Positions 10,080 to 18,396 of a DNA stretch of 64,000 bases are shown here, piece by piece (position 1 is the stretch's first letter; each line of letters begins with the position of its first letter). Location: contig JBEKBJ010000004.1 in the NCBI GenBank assembly GCA_050015455.1, positions 1 through 64,000 on the forward strand. The letters run 5' to 3'. The notes beneath the pieces are model-generated. The model searched no databases, was not told the DNA's origin, and saw only the letters and a list, made by a program, of their open reading frames with translations. The position numbers and the translations under genes are program-made. The stretch is from JAGDMS01 sp050015455. Lineage in GTDB: Bacteria; Desulfobacterota; Binatia; HRBIN30.

Positions 10080-11901
10080 GCACACCACCACCGCCGCCAG
10101 CCGCAATGGTCACAAGCTTTCCGAGGAGTGCCGGGCGCACATTGTGGCCCTGCGTCAGGACTTCCCGCAGCCGCGGGCGGCCCTGATGTCCGCACTGCAC
10201 CTCGCCCAGGCCGAGTACGGGTATCTGCCACGTGAGGTTGGCGACGAAGTCGCGGCGTTGTTGGGCCTGCTGCCCGTTCAGGTGCAGGAAGTCGTCTCGT
10301 TCTACCCGTTGTTCCACGCCACCAAGGTCGGGCGCTACCACATTCAGGTGTGCAGGAACATTGCCTGTGCCCTCGGCGGCGCGCGCCAACTGATCCGCCA
10401 GTTTGAATCGCTGCTCGGCATCAAGAGCGGGGAGGTCACACCCGACGGCAGGTTCTCACTCGCAGAAGTGGAGTGCCTGGGCTCATGCGGCACGGCGCCG
10501 GTGATTCAGGTGAACAACCAACCGTACCTGGAACACGCGACACTTGAGGACGTTGAGCGCTTGCTGAAGTCCGACGACCCAGGCCAGTTCGTTCGCGAAA
10601 CGCAAGTTGCGATGATTCCGGAAGGGATCGAAGGCTATCTGCTGCCGCCCAACGGCCAAGCGCGCCGCTCGATCGACGACTACCTCGCGGTGGGTGGGTA
10701 CCAGGTGGCGCAGAAGGCCTGGCGCCAGATGGAGCCCGACGATCTCCAGGAAATCGTCAAGGCCTCCGGCCTGCGCGGGCGCGGCGGCGCCGGTTTCGGG
10801 GCCGGCATGAAGTGGAACTTCATGCCCGAGGAGTCCGACAAGCCCTGCTATCTGGCCGTCAATGGCGATGAGAGCGAACCGGCGACGTTCAAGGATAGAC
10901 AGATTCTGGAACGCAATCCGCATCTGTTCCTCGAAGGCGTACTGATCTGCGGCCGGGCGATCCGCGCCCGGGCGGCGTACGTCTACCTCCGCTGTGAGTA
11001 TGTCACACCGTACCGCATCTTGATGGGGGCGAGAGCGCAAGCATACGCGCGGGGTTTCTTCGGCGACAACGTCATGGGCAGCGGCAAGAAGTTCGAGGTC
11101 TACGTGACCCGCGGTGCCGGCGCCTACATCTGCGGCGAAGAAACCGGCATGATGGAATCGCTCGAAGGCAAGAAGGGCCAGCCACGGAAACGGCCGCCGT
11201 TCCCGGCCGCCTATGGACTGTGGGGTTGCCCGACGACGGTGAACAACATCGAGACGATCTCGCACGTTCCGGCCATCGTCGGCCGTGGCGCCGAGTGGTT
11301 CAAGAAGATCGGCACCGAGAAGAGTACGGGCAACACACTCTGCGGCATCAGCGGCCATGTCAAACGGCCCGGCGTGTACGAGTTGCCCCTGGGGACCTCG
11401 CTGAAGGACATCATCGAGAAGTACGCCGGCGGCATGGCGAACGGCCGGCCCGTGAAGGCAATCATCCCCGGCGGCGTGTCTATGCCGGTGCTCACCGCGG
11501 ATCAGGTAGGCGTCAACATGGATCACGACTCGCTGCAAAAAGCCGGCAGCCTCTTGGGAACCGCCGGTATAGTGGTGATGGACGATTCGGTGTGTACCGT
11601 GCGTGCCGCGGCCGTGATCGCCCGCTTCTTCCGCCATGAGACCTGCGGGCAGTGCACACAGTGCCGCGAGGGGACGGCGTTCCTGTACAAGTTGCTGATG
11701 CGCATCGAAAACGGTGAGGGTACTGAAGCTGACCTCGACACCATCGACCAGGTGTGCGGCTTCATGGAAGGACAAACCATCTGCGTGCTCTCCGACGCCG
11801 CCGCATGGGCGGCAGGTAGTTTCATGCGGCGCTTCCGCAGCGAGTTCGAGCAGCATATCCGTGAAAAGCGCTGCCCGCTGCCGGACAGTTTTGAGATTTG
11901 A
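10069..11901 (+). CDS. nuoEF: fused NADH-quinone oxidoreductase subunits E and F
   Basis: A GTG at 10069, with GGAGGAG 5 nt upstream, starts a 610-residue fusion. NuoE is residues 1-165, with 2Fe-2S ligands C95, C100, C136 and C140. NuoF is about residues 180-610, with the FMN/NADH loop GLRGRGGAGFGAG and the N3 4Fe-4S motif CGQCTQCREG followed by a distal Cys in GQTICVLSD. This module takes electrons from NADH. E and F are normally separate genes. The fusion looks complete, with all ligands present, so it should be functional. Confidence 0.94.
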   Translation: MTAEHTTTAASRNGHKLSEECRAHIVALRQDFPQPRAALMSALHLAQAEYGYLPREVGDEVAALLGLLPVQVQEVVSFYPLFHATKVGRYHIQVCRNIACALGGARQLIRQFESLLGIKSGEVTPDGRFSLAEVECLGSCGTAPVIQVNNQPYLEHATLEDVERLLKSDDPGQFVRETQVAMIPEGIEGYLLPPNGQARRSIDDYLAVGGYQVAQKAWRQMEPDDLQEIVKASGLRGRGGAGFGAGMKWNFMPEESDKPCYLAVNGDESEPATFKDRQILERNPHLFLEGVLICGRAIRARAAYVYLRCEYVTPYRILMGARAQAYARGFFGDNVMGSGKKFEVYVTRGAGAYICGEETGMMESLEGKKGQPRKRPPFPAAYGLWGCPTTVNNIETISHVPAIVGRGAEWFKKIGTEKSTGNTLCGISGHVKRPGVYELPLGTSLKDIIEKYAGGMANGRPVKAIIPGGVSMPVLTADQVGVNMDHDSLQKAGSLLGTAGIVVMDDSVCTVRAAAVIARFFRHETCGQCTQCREGTAFLYKLLMRIENGEGTEADLDTIDQVCGFMEGQTICVLSDAAAWAAGSFMRRFRSEFEQHIREKRCPLPDSFEI

Positions 11902-11940
11902 GTGGAGCTATAAGCCATCATCGTTCAGCGAGATACTCCC

Positions 11941-12219
11941 ATGCCCGGACCAATTCTTCGCAATGTCGTCGTGAAATTCTTCGGTACTCCGAATCACACC
12001 GAAGGCAACGTCAACGAGCCGCGCGAGCGCGAAGAGTACGGCATGAAATTCAACGAGAAATGGAACTACCGCGGCCCGCGTAACGACCCTGCCGGAGCCG
12101 TCGAGCGGAGCGTCTACTGGCGCCGCTACGACTACGTGGGCTCCATGATCCGCAAGAGCAAAGACGGCGAGTGGCAGAAAGACGACAACCTCCCGCAAGC
12201 GCTCACACGCGCGGCGTAA
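11941..12219 (+). CDS. small hypothetical protein at the end of the nuo cluster
   Basis: A 92-residue hydrophilic protein rich in Trp, Tyr, Arg and Asn, with the motif ERSVYWRRYDYVGSMIRKSK. It starts 39 bp after nuoEF on the same strand. No signal peptide, transmembrane helix or Cys ligands are visible. An internal ATG at 12043 (MKFNEKWNYRG) would give a 58-residue version and is equally possible, since neither start has a strong ribosome site. I do not recognise the family. Its position suggests an accessory or assembly factor of complex I, which is inference. Confidence 0.5.
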   Translation: MPGPILRNVVVKFFGTPNHTEGNVNEPREREEYGMKFNEKWNYRGPRNDPAGAVERSVYWRRYDYVGSMIRKSKDGEWQKDDNLPQALTRAA

Positions 12220-12366
12220 GTGCTGGCAGCTACGGCGACGCTCTAGGAGGTTTCCCTCTCCACCGGGTGACGCTCGCGCCCAGCCGCGTTCCTTTGCAGA
12301 TCGAGCCGCTGGAAAAGGATACTTCGGCCATACTGGTCTCCAGCGACTGAGTATAGCCCCGCTCCC

Positions 12367-13268
12367 ATGTACCTCGGCTTCGACATCGGCACATCGGCTG
12401 TGAAGGCGGCGCAGCGACCAATCCCGACCCCGACGTTTTCGCTTACGCGGCGGCCCAGGTGAAACACGCAATGGAAGTGACGCAACGGCTCGGCGGTGCG
12501 AACTATGTGTTGTGGGGTGGCCGCGAGGGGTACGACACCTTGCTTAACACCGACCTGCGGCGCGAGATCGAGCAGCTGGGGCGCTTCATGCGACTCGTGG
12601 TCGAGCACAAACACAAGATCGGTTTCACGGGGACCATCCTGATCGAGCCGAAGCCCATGGAGCCAACCAAACATCAGTACGATCGCGACGCCGCCACGGT
12701 GCACGCTTTCCTGCGGCGGTTCGGGCTGGAGCAAGAAATCAAGCTCAACATCGAAGTCAATCACGCGACCTTGGCGGGACACACCTTTGCGCACGAACTG
12801 GCGTATGCAATCGCCAACGACCTGCTCGGAAGCGTGGACATCAACCGCGGTGATCCACAGCTCGGCTGGGACACCGACCAGTTTCCAAACAGCGCCGACG
12901 AGGCAACGCTCGCGCTATACATCATCCTCCTGGGTGGTGGCCTGACGACGGGCGGCTTCAACTTCGACGCCAAGCTGCGGCGGCAGAGCATCGATCCGGT
13001 GGATCTCTTCCACGCGCACATCGGTGGGGTCGACACCTTGGCACGCGGTCTACTGCGTGCGGCACGGATGATCGAGGATGGCTCGATCGCCGCTTTTGTG
13101 AAGCAGAGGTACGCGGGATGGAATGGCGAATTGGGGAGCGCCATCGCAGCGGGCCGGTGGAGTCTGACCGATCTCTCCGACTATATTGTGCGCGAACGCG
13201 TTGAGCCCCGTCCCTGCTCCGGGCGGCAAGAGATGCTGGAAAACTTGCTGAATCGCTACAGAGATTGA
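12367..13268 (+). pseudogene. deletion scar joining the xylulokinase start to the C-terminal two-thirds of xylose isomerase
   Basis: From 12367 the strand reads MYLGFDIGTSAVKA, the ATP-binding start of xylulokinase (XylB). Within a few bases, in another frame from 12408, it becomes GAATNPDPDVFAYAAAQVK and continues to the stop at 13268 as xylose isomerase (XylA). Metal and catalytic residues of the barrel's second half are present: EPKPMEPTKHQYD, EVNHATLAGH, DINRGD, WDTDQFP and GGFNFDAK. The first 150 or so residues of XylA, including the catalytic His, are missing. A 269-residue frame starts at the ATG 12459, but it cannot form the active site. One deletion across adjacent xylB and xylA explains the junction. 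Confidence 0.85.
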
Positions 13269-14761
13269 ACAGTGTGGCGCCAGTGATCACAGCCATGGAC
13301 CACCGCCGGCTATGCTACGACCCCGAGCGCGATGGGGCACTGCAGGATTTCCTGTTCAACGAAGGCGTCGAGTTCCCTTGCGGCGGCACGTCGCTCTGCG
13401 GTGGGTGCAGGATCCGCGTCGTTTCCGGCAACCTGCCGGCGACTGCGAAGATGCAGGATGTGCTCACCGAGCGCGACCTGCACGCCGGCTGGCGGTTGGC
13501 CTGCCGCGCCGAGGCGCACGGCCCGGTGGAGCTGGAGGTCGCTCAGTGGTCGCAGCAGATACTCACCGACGAGGCAGTCGTCCCCTTCGAACCGCGGCCA
13601 GGAATCGGCGTGGTGGTCGATGTCGGCACCACCACGCTGGTTGTACAGCAGGTGAATCTGGCGTCTGGCGAAGTCATCAGGGTCGTCACCGCGCTGAACG
13701 ACCAGAGGCGGCGCGGCGCTGATGTGATGACGCGGATCGGGTACGAGCTGCGCCATCCCGGTGAACTGCGGGAAATCATCCACGCCCAGGTGCGTGCGAT
13801 GGTCGCCAACATGGGTCCGCTCGAAGAGATCTTGCTGGTCGGGAATACCTGTATGCACCATCTGTTCTGCGGATTGAGCGTCGAGCCGCTGTCGGCAATG
13901 CCGTTCCGCTCGCCGCACCTCGGCGCGCAGACCCTGCCGCCTTCGGTGCTCGGTGCCGAAGCGGTGTTTCTCCCGTGCGCAGGGGGGTTCGTCGGCAGCG
14001 ACTTACTTGCCGGGCTCGTGGCCACCGGTCTGCTCGACTCGCCCGAGCGCGGCGCCTTGCTCGACCTGGGAACGAACGGCGAGATCGCCGTCGGCAATCG
14101 CGACGGCATCATGTGCGCCTCCACGGCCGCCGGCCCTGCCTTTGAGGGTGGCCGCATCACGCAGGGGATGCGCGCGGGGCAGGGCGCGATCGACCGAGTC
14201 ACGCTGCGCGACGGCGCCCTCGCGTGCCACGTCATCGGCGGCGCCGCCCCACGCGGGCTGTGCGGCAGCGGCCTCGTGGACGCCGTGGCCGCCGCGCTCG
14301 ATTTAGGGTGGATCGCTCCCGACGGTCACCTGACGGATGCCTGCAGGGACATCAAGCTGGCAGCCGAGGTCCGCTTGACACAATCTGACATTCGCGAGCT
14401 GCAGCTGGCGAAGGGGGCGGTCGCGGCCGGGCTTCGCCTCTTGTCGCAAGACCAGCCGATCCAAGGCGAACGGATGTTCCTGGCGGGCGCCTTCGGCAAC
14501 TACATCCGCGCCGAGAGCGCACGGCGCATTAGCCTGCTGCCGCCCTGGGCGACGGCGCCGGTGGCTGCCGGCAATACCGCACTGCGTGGCGCACGCATGC
14601 TCCTGCTGGCGCCGTCGAGCCGCGGCGCGATCCTGGGACGGTGCATGGCTACGGTACGGCACGTCGAGCTCGCCGGTGATTTGCTGTTCGAGCAGACTTT
14701 TGTCGAGTGCCTGCAATTGGCGGAGACCCACCTCGGGGACTGCGATGGCCTGCGCATGTGA
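13265..14761 (+). CDS. 2Fe-2S/ASKHA activator protein (RACo/RamA-like, DUF4445)
   Basis: A protein of up to 498 residues. A short N-terminal 2Fe-2S ferredoxin domain (PCGGTSLCGGC, then C in RLACRAEA) precedes an ASKHA-type ATPase with phosphate loops VVVDVGTTTLVVQ and LLDLGTNGEIAV. This architecture matches reductive activators of corrinoid enzymes, which use ATP to re-reduce cob(II)alamin in methyltransferases. No corrinoid protein or methyltransferase lies nearby. The start is uncertain: TTG 13265, GTG 13274, GTG 13283 or ATG 13295. The frame overlaps the xylA remnant by 4 bp. Confidence 0.85.
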   Translation: MNSVAPVITAMDHRRLCYDPERDGALQDFLFNEGVEFPCGGTSLCGGCRIRVVSGNLPATAKMQDVLTERDLHAGWRLACRAEAHGPVELEVAQWSQQILTDEAVVPFEPRPGIGVVVDVGTTTLVVQQVNLASGEVIRVVTALNDQRRRGADVMTRIGYELRHPGELREIIHAQVRAMVANMGPLEEILLVGNTCMHHLFCGLSVEPLSAMPFRSPHLGAQTLPPSVLGAEAVFLPCAGGFVGSDLLAGLVATGLLDSPERGALLDLGTNGEIAVGNRDGIMCASTAAGPAFEGGRITQGMRAGQGAIDRVTLRDGALACHVIGGAAPRGLCGSGLVDAVAAALDLGWIAPDGHLTDACRDIKLAAEVRLTQSDIRELQLAKGAVAAGLRLLSQDQPIQGERMFLAGAFGNYIRAESARRISLLPPWATAPVAAGNTALRGARMLLLAPSSRGAILGRCMATVRHVELAGDLLFEQTFVECLQLAETHLGDCDGLRM

Positions 14762-14886
14762 CATGTCGCTCGCGTCGATGGCCGCGCTGTGTCCAAGCTC
14801 TCCAAATCTGCCGCGTGCTTGCCTAAGCGCGCTTCCGAGAGGCCCGCGTATCGGACGCAAGCGAATCGGTCAAGGTGTGGCCGGTG

Positions 14887-17800
14887 TCATTGGGAGTAGC
14901 CCAGCGCCCGCATCCGCTCCTTGACACTGTCGTCGACAACCGGAACCGGGTGCGCATCCGGCGGTGCGGGCCGACGCGTGCTGAGCCATGACGTGAGCTT
15001 CGCTTGCAAGCGCGTGACCACCTCGCCATGCGCGGCGGCAACGTCAATCAGCTCGCTTGGATCCCGGGTCAGATCGAAGAGCTGCACGGGTCGCGCCTCG
15101 TCGTAGTCGGCGATGAGCTTCCACTCACCCTCGCGGATGCCTTTCAGTGAGAAGCCAGGTTGGGAGACATTTTGGACCAGCTGTCGAGAATGCAGCTCAA
15201 AATACAGCACGCGCGGCGCCGTTTGGGTGTCCTTCCGCAACAGCGCGAGCGCGCTCTCGCCGTCAAATGGGCCCGGCGCTTTCAAACCAAGCAGGTCAAC
15301 CAAGGTCGGATACAGGTCCAAGAGACTCACCGGAGTTTCCACCCGACGGCCGCGCGGCAATTGATCCGGCCAACGGACGAACAGCGGCACATGAACGAGC
15401 TCCTGGTATAAGCTGTGGCCGTGCTCCAATTTACCATGATCAAGGAACTCTTCGCCGTGATCGGCAGTGACAATCAGCAGGACGTTATCGTCAACCAGGC
15501 CGAGTCGCTCGCTGAGCCGACGGAAGGCATCGTCGAAGTAGCTGATCTCGGATTCGTACAATGGCTTGAGATGGTCCGCGAGCTCGCGACCCGGGTGGGG
15601 GTAGCGCTGCTTGATCTCTCGAATGTCGATGCCCGCCGGGAACTCTGCCCGTCGGCGGTCGAAGTCAGGTGCATACTGGCTGATCCACGGTTCGCGCGCC
15701 CCGTATGGGGCATGCGGGTCGAAGTAATGGATCCACAGAAATGTCGGCCGGCGCTTCCAGGCCGTTTGCCACTCCGGCCCGAACGCGCGCCGCAGTTGCA
15801 CAGCGACCCGATTGTTGACCTTGTTTGCTGGACAGAAATCCGCGGGCGCGTAGTAATCGAAACCTTGCGCGAAGCCAAACTCCGCCGCGAGATGCAAGTT
15901 CGCGGGAATACCCACAGTCACATACCCGGCCGCCTTGAACGTCTCGGCCAGTGTCGTCAGCGAGGCGGCGAGCGCCGGCTGGCTCAAGACCCGGCCGTTG
16001 CCGTCCATGATGGCTGTGACCACGCCGTGGGTGCTCGGAGCCAAGCCGGTGAAGAGCGAAGCCATCGACGGCGCCGTCCACGAGCTCGGCGCATACGCCT
16101 CGCTGAAGATGACCGCGTCCTGTGCCAGAGTATCGAGGAAGGGTGTCGTCTGCGGCTGGTGGCCGTTGAACGACACGAAGTCGGCGCGCAACGTGTCCAC
16201 GGTTACCAGCACCACCGCCCTCGGCAGGCGATGATCGGGACTGCCGTTCACCGCGGCGTTGGGCGACCGCACCGTTGTGGGCCGCGAGCGCAGCGCAGCG
16301 AGGTGGTCGGCAACCAGCTTCTCGTCCGGCGTGCCGGCGACGCGCTGCAACGCGGTTTCGAGCTCCGCTCTTGCCTCCGCGAAACGGCCGGCACTCTGCA
16401 ACAACTCAGCATAGTTCACGCGCGCATTCACATACTCAGGATGTTTTTGCAGCACGCGATCGAGTAGATCGAAGGCGCCCTGCATGTCACCCCTGTGGCT
16501 GTGCAGCAACGCCACGTTGTTCAGGATCCGGGGATCATCCGGATAGATCGTCAACAGGCGGCGGTAGATCGCTTCGGCCGCGTCGGGACCGGCGTTCTGC
16601 AGTTCGAAATCGGCGTACGCGGCAGCGATCTGCAGATTGCCGGGCCGGTCATCCAACGCGCGCTGGTACGCCGCCTGCGCCTCCGCCATACGGCCGCGCG
16701 CCCGGTAGATCTCCGCCGCGTTGAAGTACACGTCCGCATACCCATTGCCCCGCGCGACGAGCGTCTCCAGCACCGCGAGTGCTTTGTCGTACTGCAACGT
16801 GATCCGATAAAGGTACGCCAGATTGTTCAACGCTGCCGTCTTGCCCCGCTGCACGTGCGCAGCGATCCGCTCTTGCAATGGAATCGCCTGTTCGGGATGC
16901 CCGTCCAGCACATACCACAGCGCTTGCGCGGACAAAACGCTATGGGCATTCGCATCGAGCGCGGATGCCGTGGCGATCGCCTTGGAGGCTTCGACGAGAT
17001 TCCTCTCCCGAAGATAATGCTGGGCCAGGTTGGCCCAGAGCAGGACCGCCGACGGGCTCTGCCGCAGGGTCTTCGTCAGAAACGTCATCTCGTCCCGCCA
17101 ATCCCGATTGCGCGCAATCGTCGCAGTCGAGCCCAGCGCGAGTACCGCCGCAACGCCGGCCGCGAGTATCACCCGAAGTGCGCGCCGTCTCACGTACACC
17201 AGTCCCGCCGTAACCGCGTACCCCGTGAGCGCCGCAAACGGAAATGACGCAAAATAGCAGAACCGCTCGGCCATCGCGTCGCCCATGTCCACTGGCGCGG
17301 CGATCCGGACGAGATTGAGCACCGGCACGAACGAGAGCGCGAGCATCGCGACGGCCACACCGATCTCCCTCGACCGCTGGCTGAGTCGATACGTGACCAC
17401 AGCGGCGGCTGTTAAGACCAGGACCGAGGGGAAAAATCGTGGATCGAGAGGCCCGCTGACGTAGGGGTTTTGTACGTAGGCGTTCAGGTCGATCGGCGCC
17501 AGCATCCAACCGAGGTAGCGCACAAGCGTTGGCGCCATACTCAACACCACGATCGGCAGCGGCTGCTGCGTGGAGTCGCCTGGCAGAGGCACCCTGATCA
17601 CGAAGAAACGCCAGAGCGCGTACACCGCCGAGACGGCAAGATACGGTGCGAGCCTCTTAGACACCACACGCCACGGCCGACGGCCCACAGCTAGATCGAT
17701 CACTGCCAACCAACCCACGACGATGATGCTCATCTCCTTCGCCAGTAGTGCGAGAGCGTAGGAGAACAGCGAGAGCGCGAGGACCAGTGGGCGCCGCGGC

Positions 17801-18396
17801 CCATCGCCCCCGGCGGCGGCACCCAGCGGCTCATCCCTCGGTTCTGCGGACAAATAGAGCAGCAGCGTCAGCCCGCAGAAGAAGAACGCGAGCAGATCGG
17901 TGCGCCCGGCAATCCACGCAACGCTCTCCGTGTGAATGGGATGGACTGCGAACAACAGGGTGGCTATCACCGTGGCCAGGAGCGGCCAGCGCATCCGCAG
18001 AAGAATCAGCGCCATCAGTACGGTGCACAGGGCGTGCAGGCCGACGTTAGTCAGATGGTAGCCGAACGGTTGCAGTCCCCAGAAAGTGTAGTCCAGAAAG
18101 TACGACACCGTCGTCACGGGGCGGTAGTAGCCATACGGAAGGTCGTCTTCGTTCCGCTCAAAAAAGTCGTGCGAAAGGATCTGAGGGAGTTCATGCCAAG
18201 ACTTGATTGCGCGGTCGTCGAGGATCAGCTTGCGGTCATCCCACACGAATCCCCCGCCGAGACTGTTGAGGTAGACGGCCGCCGCCGAGAGCGCCACGAC
18301 AACGAGTAGCAGCACCTCCTTCCTCCCGAGGCGGGCCGCGGCAGCATCACCGTTGCCCACCACCGACGCGGACCGTTCGTTGTCTACCGACATCAT
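14887..18396 (-). CDS. TMTC-like membrane glycosyltransferase fused to TPRs and a sulfatase-like domain
   Basis: A 1169-residue protein in three parts. Residues about 25-430 are multi-spanning with an early lumenal loop (GGFVWDDRKLI), HPIHTESVAW and GRTDLL, typical of TMTC/PMT-type lipid-linked sugar transferases. Residues about 450-690 are TPR repeats. Residues about 710-1130 form an alkaline-phosphatase-superfamily sulfatase domain with VTVDTLRADF, WTAPSMASLFTG, HYFDPHAPYG and TADHGEEFLDHGK. The C/S-x-P-x-R formylglycine motif is not present; Thr in TAPSM sits at the nucleophile position, as in phospho-transferring relatives. The start ATG overlaps the stop of the upstream glycosyltransferase gene (ATGA), so the pair is probably co-translated. 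Substrate unknown; a surface glycan or protein modification is likely. Confidence 0.85.
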   Translation of the reverse strand: MMSVDNERSASVVGNGDAAAARLGRKEVLLLVVVALSAAAVYLNSLGGGFVWDDRKLILDDRAIKSWHELPQILSHDFFERNEDDLPYGYYRPVTTVSYFLDYTFWGLQPFGYHLTNVGLHALCTVLMALILLRMRWPLLATVIATLLFAVHPIHTESVAWIAGRTDLLAFFFCGLTLLLYLSAEPRDEPLGAAAGGDGPRRPLVLALSLFSYALALLAKEMSIIVVGWLAVIDLAVGRRPWRVVSKRLAPYLAVSAVYALWRFFVIRVPLPGDSTQQPLPIVVLSMAPTLVRYLGWMLAPIDLNAYVQNPYVSGPLDPRFFPSVLVLTAAAVVTYRLSQRSREIGVAVAMLALSFVPVLNLVRIAAPVDMGDAMAERFCYFASFPFAALTGYAVTAGLVYVRRRALRVILAAGVAAVLALGSTATIARNRDWRDEMTFLTKTLRQSPSAVLLWANLAQHYLRERNLVEASKAIATASALDANAHSVLSAQALWYVLDGHPEQAIPLQERIAAHVQRGKTAALNNLAYLYRITLQYDKALAVLETLVARGNGYADVYFNAAEIYRARGRMAEAQAAYQRALDDRPGNLQIAAAYADFELQNAGPDAAEAIYRRLLTIYPDDPRILNNVALLHSHRGDMQGAFDLLDRVLQKHPEYVNARVNYAELLQSAGRFAEARAELETALQRVAGTPDEKLVADHLAALRSRPTTVRSPNAAVNGSPDHRLPRAVVLVTVDTLRADFVSFNGHQPQTTPFLDTLAQDAVIFSEAYAPSSWTAPSMASLFTGLAPSTHGVVTAIMDGNGRVLSQPALAASLTTLAETFKAAGYVTVGIPANLHLAAEFGFAQGFDYYAPADFCPANKVNNRVAVQLRRAFGPEWQTAWKRRPTFLWIHYFDPHAPYGAREPWISQYAPDFDRRRAEFPAGIDIREIKQRYPHPGRELADHLKPLYESEISYFDDAFRRLSERLGLVDDNVLLIVTADHGEEFLDHGKLEHGHSLYQELVHVPLFVRWPDQLPRGRRVETPVSLLDLYPTLVDLLGLKAPGPFDGESALALLRKDTQTAPRVLYFELHSRQLVQNVSQPGFSLKGIREGEWKLIADYDEARPVQLFDLTRDPSELIDVAAAHGEVVTRLQAKLTSWLSTRRPAPPDAHPVPVVDDSVKERMRALGYSQ

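Noticed and set aside
10483..11856. 457-codon minus-strand frame opposite nuoEF
   Set aside because: Antisense shadow of a conserved gene, with no start context or domain pattern.
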